A DNA stretch of 10,532 nt from JAAYBG01 sp964411675 (GTDB lineage: Bacteria > Bacillota_I > Bacilli_A > ML615J-28 > CAG-698): assembly GCA_964411675.1 (NCBI GenBank), contig CAYPLR010000042.1, positions 1 through 10,532 on the forward strand, given 5' to 3'. A program made the position numbers and the translations under genes. The notes beneath the pieces are model-generated. The model did no database searches, had not been told where the DNA came from, and saw nothing but the letters and a program-made list of their open reading frames with translations. Of the stretch, positions 1-4,458 are shown piece by piece. How positions within the stretch are numbered: the stretch's first letter is position 1; every line of letters begins with the position of its first letter.

Positions 1-1
1 T

Positions 2-205
2 TTAATTGTGAATAATGTACTAGGATTGACAGATATACTTGATTTGTTTAATAAATCTTTAATCATAGAAAACGTTGATTATATGTCATTAATCATTATG
101 ATAGCAATGTTTCTTTTTAAAATGAAATTTAAGAAGCTAAATCCGATTTTTATGATCATCATTTCAGCAATCCTTGGGATTCTTATTTATGGTGTAATGT
201 TATAA
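2..205 (+). CDS. Chromate transporter family protein, C-terminal fragment (cut by window edge)
   Basis: The frame is open from the first bases of the window, so the GTG at position 8 is probably an internal Val codon and the true start lies upstream. The visible part ends with a hydrophobic segment, a short basic stretch (KMKFKKLNP) and a final hydrophobic helix (IFMIIISAILGILIYG). A 'lysine-rich turn, NPI, then a small-residue helix ending in LGxLxY' is what I remember of the C-terminus of ChrA-type (PF02417) transporters, membrane proteins that export chromate or other oxyanions. Only about 67 residues are visible, so the family call is tentative and substrate cannot be judged. The gene is followed 20 bases later by a strong terminator, so it ends its transcription unit. 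Confidence 0.6.
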   Translation, partial: LIVNNVLGLTDILDLFNKSLIIENVDYMSLIIMIAMFLFKMKFKKLNPIFMIIISAILGILIYGVML

Positions 206-225
206 ATAAAAATAAAAAATATCGT

Positions 226-260
226 GAAAACCACCTTTTTATAGGTGGTTTTTCTTTTTT
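226..260 (+). terminator. Rho-independent terminator of the chromate-transporter-like gene
   Basis: An 11-bp stem (226-236 with 243-253, core AAAACCACCT/AGGTGGTTTT, outermost pair G-U) closes a 6-base loop and runs into CTTTTTT at 254-260. It starts 20 bases after the stop codon at 203-205. The A-run on the left arm could give weak termination on the other strand too, but no gene reads in from that side. Confidence 0.9.
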
Positions 261-341
261 ATCTATCATATAAAGGCGAATAATACCGCTAATTTTTTCT
301 AAAAGAACAATAAAAATCCAATAAAAAAATGAAAACATTTC

Positions 342-370
342 TTGTGCTGAAAAAACAACTATAGTATAAT
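342..370 (+). promoter_or_regulatory. Sigma-A-type promoter for the membrane gene pair
   Basis: A -35 like TTGTGC (342-347) and a perfect -10 TATAAT (365-370) are separated by 17 bp. Transcription would begin near 377, giving a leader of about 38 nt before the start codon at 415. The rest of the 206-414 gap holds only the preceding terminator and AT-rich DNA in which I see no further gene. Confidence 0.75.
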
Positions 371-414
371 TTAAGGTAAGTAGGAAAAAAACGCATAAAA
401 AAGAAAGGAGATTT

Positions 415-1059
415 ATGACACTACTAAGTTTTTGGAGTACACTTATAAGCGGAATCCTTAAAATTCCAATGCTAATTGGTTTTTTTGGTGGATTAATTAT
501 TTTTATTTTAGCACTGGGATTAATCATCGTGTTTAATTATTTTACAGTGACAATGTTCTTACCATTCTTTTTAGATTTTATTTACAAATTAAAACGACAA
601 ATGATTTATCGCATTGGCTTTTTATTGCTGGTCTTTTTAAATTTTTTATTAGCAAAAATAATAGGATGGATTTTTCCTTTTATCGTTTTTGATATTGTAG
701 GAGTTATTTATTATATAATTATTATTTTAATTGTGGCATTTACTGCAATTTTATACACATTACATTTTGGTAATTATTGTTGTTGCCGATGTAACAAATG
801 GAGCCATATTGTTACAGGTACTAAATTTCTTCGTTCTTTTATGAAAAGAAACGTAAAAGAAGTAGAAACAATTGAACATACGACGTACGCTGATACTTCG
901 ATGAACACATCAAAAGTTGTGAAAACAGAAACATTTGTACGTGATGATGAATATGATGAATATGCAGATACTATAGTTTGTACAAATTGTTTCTATGAAT
1001 GGGAAGTAGAAAGAACGGTATTGACGAATATGGGAGAGGAGGTAAAAAGGTTTTTTTAA
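415..1059 (+). CDS. Multi-pass membrane protein with split zinc-ribbon-like cytosolic tail (unknown function)
   Basis: I do not recognise this 214-residue protein. The start is the ATG after AAAGGAG (404-410, 4-nt spacer). The first ~117 residues are almost wholly hydrophobic, with segments near 18-42, 43-57, 66-90 and 93-116. A basic patch around KLKRQ (58-62) should face the cytoplasm. Directly after the last segment comes a Cys-rich stretch, CCCRC (122-126), and 62 residues later CTNC (189-192). Together they give CxxC...CxxC, the spacing pattern of a zinc ribbon interrupted by an insert. The insert (about 130-187) is polar, Thr/Val-rich and then acidic (RDDEYDEYAD), and could form a beta hairpin or be disordered. 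A role in metal sensing, membrane quality control or protein interaction is possible but not shown. The next gene begins 17 bases after the stop and is also a membrane protein, so the pair is probably co-transcribed and perhaps a complex. Confidence 0.8.
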   Translation: MTLLSFWSTLISGILKIPMLIGFFGGLIIFILALGLIIVFNYFTVTMFLPFFLDFIYKLKRQMIYRIGFLLLVFLNFLLAKIIGWIFPFIVFDIVGVIYYIIIILIVAFTAILYTLHFGNYCCCRCNKWSHIVTGTKFLRSFMKRNVKEVETIEHTTYADTSMNTSKVVKTETFVRDDEYDEYADTIVCTNCFYEWEVERTVLTNMGEEVKRFF

Positions 1060-1064
1060 CCTTT
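1037..1064 (+). promoter_or_regulatory. Distant Shine-Dalgarno plus hairpin ahead of the second membrane gene
   Basis: A near-perfect AGGAGGT (1037-1043) lies inside the last codons of the upstream gene, but 32 bases before the ATG at 1076, too far for normal initiation. Between them a 7-bp hairpin (AAAGGTT 1046-1052 with AACCTTT 1058-1064, five-U loop) can form. Folding it would leave about 13 unpaired bases between the SD and the ATG. The upstream stop codon TAA (1057-1059) straddles the loop and the right arm. This is read from sequence only; activity is inference. Confidence 0.4.
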
Positions 1065-1075
1065 AGAAAACAGTT

Positions 1076-1567
1076 ATGGGATTTATTAAAAAGATTATTG
1101 TTTTTGGACTTGCCGTGTATAGTTATCATGATTATGTAATTGGAGGTAATATTTATTACTATACTGTAGGAGCATTACTATTATTTTTACTATTCTTTGT
1201 GTTTGGTCTAAAGAAGTTTTTTAGATTTTTACTTTACATTTTGATGGTTTTTATTTTTTTAATGGGAAATGCTCTCGATCCATTAGTTATATTAATTGTA
1301 TTTGTGCCATCAATTATCCTATATTTTATTTTATTTAGAAAGAAAGCGACTATGAAACTTCATTTATTTAGTATTGCTGTTGCTATGGTATTTGGAGAAA
1401 TAATCGTGCTATTATTTTCAGGTGGTTGGTTAGGTTTTGTTTCGGCAGGAGCATTCTTGTTTTTTATTAATTTAGAAGTTTTAGATACATCGGAAACATA
1501 TGAAATAATTATGAAACATGAGCCAATAGAAATTGATCTTCTTGAACTTGAGAAAGAAAACGCGTAA
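1076..1567 (+). CDS. Multi-pass membrane protein, unknown function
   Basis: This 163-residue protein is not recognised. Hydrophobic segments lie near 28-45, 50-65, 68-87, 95-113 and 117-133, with a weaker one at 5-18, suggesting five or six membrane spans. Basic residues (KK at 5-6, LKKFFR at 45-50, FRKK at 87-90) mark likely cytoplasmic loops. The final 30 residues are acidic and soluble (EPIEIDLLELEKEN). The start is forced: an in-frame TAG lies at 1064-1066, and the first start codon after it is the ATG at 1076. No SD sits at normal distance, so translation may be coupled to the upstream gene or depend on the folded leader. With the preceding gene it forms a two-gene unit ending at the hairpin 1579-1610. 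There are no cysteines, so it does not contribute to the neighbour's presumed zinc site. Confidence 0.75.
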   Translation: MGFIKKIIVFGLAVYSYHDYVIGGNIYYYTVGALLLFLLFFVFGLKKFFRFLLYILMVFIFLMGNALDPLVILIVFVPSIILYFILFRKKATMKLHLFSIAVAMVFGEIIVLLFSGGWLGFVSAGAFLFFINLEVLDTSETYEIIMKHEPIEIDLLELEKENA

Positions 1568-1578
1568 AACAGGCATAT

Positions 1579-1610
1579 AAAAAGCGCTAGCATAAAGCTA
1601 AGCGCTTTTT
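1579..1610. terminator. Bidirectional terminator between convergent genes
   Basis: The left arm AAAAAGCGCTAGC (1579-1591) pairs with the right arm GCT-A-AGCGCTTTTT (1597-1610) with one bulged A and a 5-base loop. The A-run on one side and T-run on the other let it act in both directions: for the rightward membrane genes ending at 1567 and for the leftward regulator. The right arm's last two T bases overlap that regulator's stop codon. Confidence 0.9.
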
Positions 1611-1881
1611 AATTTATAAATTTTTTATAGCCGTTACCATGTTGAACACACTTGGAAACACGACTTAAGGTTGTAGAAGAAATATTAGTTAACTCGATGA
1701 TTTGTTCATAGGTCTTGCCATCCATTAAATACTTAGCAGCAACAATTCTTTGTGCCATAGCATCAATTTCTTTTTTTGTACAAAGATCTTGGAATAAATC
1801 ATTACAATCTTCTTCCGTCTTTAATTTTATTAAAATTTGATACAATAATTTAACATCTGAATCTGTTTTCTCTTTCTTCAT
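1609..1881 (-). CDS. YerC/YecD-family TrpR-like DNA-binding regulator
   Basis: This small cytosolic DNA-binding protein resembles the Trp-repressor fold group. The conserved block is helical and reads LFQDLCTKKEIDAMAQRI (dimer and helix region), then KTYEQIIELTNISSTTLSRV (helix-turn-helix) and KCVQHGNGYK. It closely parallels the Bacillus YerC pattern 'DLCTxxEIxxLAQR ... NTYxxIxxxTGASTATISRVxRCLxYGN'. I take the ATG at 1879-1881 as the start, giving 90 residues. AAGGGG on the minus strand (1891-1896) lies 9 nt from it but directly abuts the alternative ATG at 1888-1890 (93 residues), which is too close. It is the last gene of the leftward block, about 57 bases beyond the ATPase stop, with no clear terminator between. 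It has its own strong -10 but may also be reached by read-through. TrpR-like family membership is firm; the effector and targets are unknown. Confidence 0.9.
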   Translation of the reverse strand: MKKEKTDSDVKLLYQILIKLKTEEDCNDLFQDLCTKKEIDAMAQRIVAAKYLMDGKTYEQIIELTNISSTTLSRVSKCVQHGNGYKKFIN

Positions 1882-1904
1882 AATTGCCATCCCCTTTTTC
1901 GTAT

Positions 1905-1934
1905 ATTATAACATAAAAAGATAAAAAGCAGAAA
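1905..1934 (-). promoter_or_regulatory. Possible promoter of the YerC-like gene
   Basis: On the minus strand a perfect TATAAT occupies 1910-1905. The -35 region (about 1934-1928, TTTCTG or TTCTGC) is poor. Start would be near 1898, a few bases before AAGGGG. Two adjacent copies of ATAAAAAG (plus strand 1913-1928) fill the spacer. Confidence 0.45.
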
Positions 1935-1938
1935 ATTA

Positions 1939-2709
1939 TTAATTATTTTTTAAAAAAGAAATCAGATTTTGACTACGAGGATTCTTGAAAATTTCATCAG
2001 AAGTTCCAGTTTCAAACACTTTACCTTCTGCCATAAAAATCACTTTATCAGCAATTTTACTAGCAAAATTCATCTCATGGGTAACAACAATCATGGTTCT
2101 ATTTTGTGACTTTAAGTGATTAATTACTTTTACTACCTCGTTTGTTAATGCAGGATCTAGGGCACTAGTGGGTTCATCAAAACACAAAACTTCTGGTTTT
2201 AGAGCTAAAGCTCGAGCAATGGCGACGCGTTGCTGCTGCCCCCCACTCAGTTGATAAGGATAAGCATTGATCTTATCAGATAAGCCTACAGTTTCAAGAA
2301 GAACAAGAGCATCCTCTTTAATTAAAGTAAGCTTTTGTTTATAATCTTCATGATTCATCGCTTTTTTATCAAGCGATAGTTGGGGAGCCAACATAACATT
2401 TTTTAAAATACTATAATGAGGAAAGAGATTGAACGATTGAAAGACCAAACCAAAATTCATACGGCTCGATCTTATTTCTTTATCCGTAGTGGGATAATTA
2501 TCACTAATGATTGTTTTTTCTCCAATCTGAATTAATCCAGAATCAACTTTTTCGAGGAAATTCAAACATCGAAGTAGTGTTGTTTTCCCGCTTCCAGAAG
2601 AACCAATAATGGCCAATGTTTCTCCTTTTTCTAAAGAAAAACTGATGTTATCTAAAACTTGTAGATTATTGAAACTTTTATTAATGTTTGTAACTGTTAA
2701 GTAAGCCAT
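1939..2709 (-). CDS. Polar amino-acid-type ABC transporter ATP-binding protein
   Basis: This cytoplasmic ATPase powers import by the permease encoded just upstream. At 256 residues it has the full set of motifs: Walker A GSSGSGKT (36-43), Q-loop Gln91, signature LSGGQQQ (154-160), Walker B VLCFDEP (174-180, catalytic Glu179), D-loop SALD (182-185) and switch His211. LSGGQQQRVAIARALA and 'DEPTSALDP' are typical of the GlnQ/HisP/ArtP (PAAT) group. The stretch between Q-loop and signature (about 110-145) is somewhat longer and more Lys-rich than in GlnQ. The start ATG lies 3 bases after the permease stop; its SD (GGGGGTAG) sits inside the end of the permease gene, so translation is probably coupled. 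The substrate cannot be read from the ATPase; the binding protein points to an amino acid. Confidence 0.97.
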   Translation of the reverse strand: MAYLTVTNINKSFNNLQVLDNISFSLEKGETLAIIGSSGSGKTTLLRCLNFLEKVDSGLIQIGEKTIISDNYPTTDKEIRSSRMNFGLVFQSFNLFPHYSILKNVMLAPQLSLDKKAMNHEDYKQKLTLIKEDALVLLETVGLSDKINAYPYQLSGGQQQRVAIARALALKPEVLCFDEPTSALDPALTNEVVKVINHLKSQNRTMIVVTHEMNFASKIADKVIFMAEGKVFETGTSDEIFKNPRSQNLISFLKNN

Positions 2710-2712
2710 GGT

Positions 2713-3369
2713 CTACCCCCGGTAATAATCCAATTTTTTCTCGATTTTAGTAAATAGGATGGTTAATAATCCATTAAAAAGCAAGTAAAAGACACCTGTA
2801 TAGAATAATGGCCATAAAATTCCTTCTATTCTAACTACTTCCTGAGCTATCATGATTACTTCAGAAAGAGCAATGACTCTTGCGAGAGAAGTATCTTTTA
2901 CAAGTGTCATCACTTCATTACTGATAGGTGGTACAATCCTTTTTAAAACTTGAGGAAAAATAATCTGAAAGAAAATTTGTAATTTCGTCATACCTAGAAC
3001 TTGTCCAGCTTCTTTTTGTCCATCAGGAATGCTTTCTATTCCAGAACGATAAATCTCTGAAAAATAACAAGCGTAGTTAATCACAAAAGCAACAATAACA
3101 GCAATTAATCGAGATTTGATTGGATAGTTAAACCATAATCCTGGTCCATAGAACACAATAATTACCTGTAGCATTAAAGGAGTTCCGCGAATAATCCAAA
3201 TGAAACCACGAATCAATACTTTAAGCGGTTTAAACTTAGATAATGAACCAAAAGTAACAACGAGTCCTAAAGGTAAAGAAAAGATTAAAGAGTAGAAGAA
3301 TATTTTAAAGGTAACAATGAAGCCTTCTAACAGCTGATAAGTAATCTCGCTAAAAGAAGAAAGGATCAT
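2713..3369 (-). CDS. Amino-acid-type ABC transporter permease (HisM/GlnP family)
   Basis: This is the membrane subunit of the importer, 218 residues, normal for the His/Glu/Gln/Arg/opine permease family. Hydrophobic segments lie near 16-40, 52-77, 86-105, 140-152 and 184-207. Family marks are RGTPLMLQ (61-68), the EAA loop beginning SEIYRSGIESIPDGQKEAGQ and continuing LGMTKLQIFFQIIFPQ (104-140), which docks to the ATPase, and NEVMTLVKDTSL (151-162). Only one permease gene is present, so a homodimer is expected. Its ATG overlaps the stop of the binding-protein gene by one base (TAATG on the minus strand), a classic coupled junction, and the ATPase follows after 3 bases. Confidence 0.96.
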   Translation of the reverse strand: MILSSFSEITYQLLEGFIVTFKIFFYSLIFSLPLGLVVTFGSLSKFKPLKVLIRGFIWIIRGTPLMLQVIIVFYGPGLWFNYPIKSRLIAVIVAFVINYACYFSEIYRSGIESIPDGQKEAGQVLGMTKLQIFFQIIFPQVLKRIVPPISNEVMTLVKDTSLARVIALSEVIMIAQEVVRIEGILWPLFYTGVFYLLFNGLLTILFTKIEKKLDYYRG

Positions 3370-4205
3370 TATTCATCAACCCCTGTTACAATACTTTGAG
3401 CAGCAGAGCCAGATTCAACAGCAATAGTTGCATACTTCATATCATCTATTGTTGCATATTTTTTTGCATCTTCTTTACGAATAACGGCAATTTGACGATT
3501 CGTAAGATAAGGAATGGAGATTGACATATTTTCTTGTCGCTCATCATTAATAGTTAATCCATTCCAAATAATGTCGATGGTTTTAGAATTTAACTCAAAC
3601 TCTTTAGTATCCCAATTGATGATTTGGAATACAACTGAAAGCCCTAATTTTGCAAAGGTAGCTTGGGCAAGTTCAATATCGAAACCGATTAATGTACTAT
3701 CTTTTTCATAAGCCATTGGAGCAAATACTGTGTAGCCGATCACTACAAATCCTTTATTTACGATATAATCCCAGTCTTCTTTTCCGGTAACAGTGTTTAA
3801 ATCAACATTGTAATCTTCATCGATACAAACTTCACTAGTAAGTCCATATTTTGCAGCGATAGTAGCAACACTACCATCTTTCGCTAGACTAGCAATGATG
3901 TTGCTGATGATAGCTGCTGTGTATTTACCTTCTTTACGAGCGGCAATCCCGTACTCTTCTTCAGCAAGAACTAAATCATTGATGATCATTAGCTTGCTAG
4001 CTAAAGAAGAATCTTGATTGATATAGTAATTTGCCATAATGGAATCCATAATTCCAACATCACTAGTTTTAGCGTTTAATTCTGTTAAGATATCTGTCAT
4101 CGTGTTGTTCTTTACTAATTCTTTTCCAAATACTAAATCGCTTTTTGCACAACCAGTCATTGCTAATGCGAACACTAAAATAATTGTTAATAATAATTTT
4201 TTCAT
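3369..4205 (-). CDS. Circularly permuted family-3 (amino-acid-type) ABC substrate-binding lipoprotein
   Basis: This 278-residue lipoprotein delivers ligand to the permease. A signal peptide ends in lipobox MTGC with Cys19. Residues ~24-122 match the C-terminal half of SBP family 3 (PF00497): strand/helix NNTMTDILTELNAKTSDVG, then IMDS, the hinge return EEEYGIAARK (82-91), and the terminal helix with KDGSVATIAAKYGL. A linker (~123-143) leads to residues 144-278, which match the N-terminal half: DWDYIVNKG, VVIGYTVFAPMAY, GFDIELAQATFAKLGL, DIIWNGLTINDER, YATIDDMKYATIAVESGSAA. The protein then stops, where a canonical protein would continue with the part found here at the front. Asp54 aligns with the residue that binds the ligand's amino group and Arg223 with the one that binds its carboxylate, so an amino acid is likely. 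The start has TAGGAGAG 7 nt upstream. Apart from the domain order nothing looks broken. Confidence 0.9.
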   Translation of the reverse strand: MKKLLLTIILVFALAMTGCAKSDLVFGKELVKNNTMTDILTELNAKTSDVGIMDSIMANYYINQDSSLASKLMIINDLVLAEEEYGIAARKEGKYTAAIISNIIASLAKDGSVATIAAKYGLTSEVCIDEDYNVDLNTVTGKEDWDYIVNKGFVVIGYTVFAPMAYEKDSTLIGFDIELAQATFAKLGLSVVFQIINWDTKEFELNSKTIDIIWNGLTINDERQENMSISIPYLTNRQIAVIRKEDAKKYATIDDMKYATIAVESGSAAQSIVTGVDE

Positions 4206-4221
4206 ATAATTTCTCTCCTAT

Positions 4222-4239
4222 ACTTTATTACACTAAAGC
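4222..4239. promoter_or_regulatory. Operator-like dyad, copy A (leader of the ABC operon)
   Basis: ACTTTA (4222-4227), 6 bases, TAAAGC (4234-4239). It matches copy B at 4288-4305 at 14 of 18 positions with identical spacing. It lies 2 bases upstream of the Shine-Dalgarno of the binding-protein gene, inside the predicted leader, so it could act as a DNA operator or, less likely given the 5-bp stem, as an RNA hairpin. Confidence 0.45.
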
Positions 4240-4259
4240 GATGATTGTAAAAAAAATAC

Positions 4260-4269
4260 CACTAAAGTG
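4260..4269. promoter_or_regulatory. Short palindrome CACT-AA-AGTG in the ABC leader
   Basis: A small dyad carrying one TAAAGT half-site (4263-4268), lying between the two 18-bp operator-like dyads. It may be a third, degenerate site for the same factor. Support is weak because of its size and the AT-rich context. Confidence 0.25.
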
Positions 4270-4282
4270 TTAATGTAATTGT

Positions 4283-4311
4283 ATTATACTTTATTATGAT
4301 AAAGTATGGAA
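4283..4311 (-). promoter_or_regulatory. Probable promoter of the ABC transporter operon
   Basis: On the minus strand TATAAT occupies 4288-4283. At 17-bp spacing the -35 would be TTCCAT (4311-4306), poor. Transcription would start near 4276, giving a leader of about 70 nt. The weak -35 and the dyad filling the spacer suggest regulated rather than constitutive use. Confidence 0.55.
4286..4307. promoter_or_regulatory. Operator-like dyad, copy B (overlaps ABC promoter)
   Basis: A perfect 9-bp inverted repeat, ATACTTTAT (4286-4294) and ATAAAGTAT (4299-4307), with a 4-base spacer. It overlaps the -10 and spacer of the leftward promoter, where a bound repressor would block polymerase. Its core repeats the ACTTTA-N6-TAAAGT design of copy A, 66 bp away centre to centre. 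The binding factor is unknown. Confidence 0.55.
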
Positions 4312-4323
4312 GAGTTTTTTGTG

Positions 4324-4337
4324 TGAAAATGTTTTCA
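4324..4337. promoter_or_regulatory. cre-like site (CcpA-type catabolite control)
   Basis: TGAAAATGTTTTCA fits the Firmicutes cre pattern TGWAANCGNTNWCA at every defined position except the central C, which is T. It is centred about 55 bp upstream of the predicted leftward start and about 75 bp upstream of the htpG -35. Whether this organism has CcpA cannot be seen here. Confidence 0.45.
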
Positions 4338-4357
4338 AGATGAATAGCTTGATCATA

Positions 4358-4378
4358 TTATGTGATAGTGTCACATAA
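4358..4378. promoter_or_regulatory. Perfect 8-bp dyad TTATGTGA-N5-TCACATAA
   Basis: The arms at 4358-4365 and 4371-4378 are fully complementary around a 5-base centre. It resembles TGTGA/TCACA sites of the CRP/FNR group or Rex-type sites, but the spacer length fits neither consensus exactly. There is no T-run after it and it is outside any gene, so an operator is more likely than a terminator. It ends 12 bases before the CIRCE element. Confidence 0.45.
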
Positions 4379-4390
4379 AAAAACTATAAA

Positions 4391-4417
4391 TTAGCACTCA
4401 AATATTGACAGTGCTAA
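4391..4417 (+). promoter_or_regulatory. CIRCE element (HrcA operator) of htpG
   Basis: Left arm TTAGCACTC (4391-4399) matches consensus perfectly. After exactly 9 bases the right arm CAGTGCTAA (4409-4417) differs from GAGTGCTAA at one base. It covers the -35 hexamer of the htpG promoter, the usual way HrcA represses heat-shock genes. Confidence 0.93.
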
Positions 4418-4433
4418 TAAAAACGTGTATAAT
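4405..4433 (+). promoter_or_regulatory. Consensus sigma-A promoter of htpG
   Basis: TTGACA (4405-4410), 17 bp, TATAAT (4428-4433): both hexamers perfect. The -35 lies across the CIRCE loop and right arm. Start would be near 4440, about 19 nt before the ATG. Confidence 0.93.
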
Positions 4434-4458
4434 ATATATAAATATAAGGAGGGATAAT

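Noticed and set aside
329..364. Small open frame (11 codons) upstream of the first membrane gene
   Set aside because: It overlaps the promoter -35 region, has no SD and is far too short to support.
1051..1066. T7 run at the end of the first membrane gene as a frameshift site making a fusion with the second
   Set aside because: The second gene's frame has a TAG at 1064-1066 before its ATG, so a shifted ribosome would stop at once.
3514..3711. Plus-strand open frame inside the binding-protein gene
   Set aside because: It is antisense to a well-supported gene, without RBS or family resemblance; likewise other antisense frames in htpG, purA and the oxidoreductase.
3369..4205. Binding protein as a truncated or decayed pseudogene
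   Set aside because: It has an intact signal, lipobox, RBS, coupled stop and one full domain's worth of sequence with binding residues kept; decay would not normally reorder both halves neatly.
4206..4276. Riboswitch or T-box in the ABC operon leader
   Set aside because: The leader is only about 70 nt, AT-rich, with no T-box or known riboswitch core and no terminator hairpin with T-run.
4405..4458. Longer htpG reading from TTG at 4405
   Set aside because: The TTG is the start of the TTGACA -35 box inside CIRCE and precedes the predicted transcription start; ATG 4459 has a strong SD and gives the family N-terminus.
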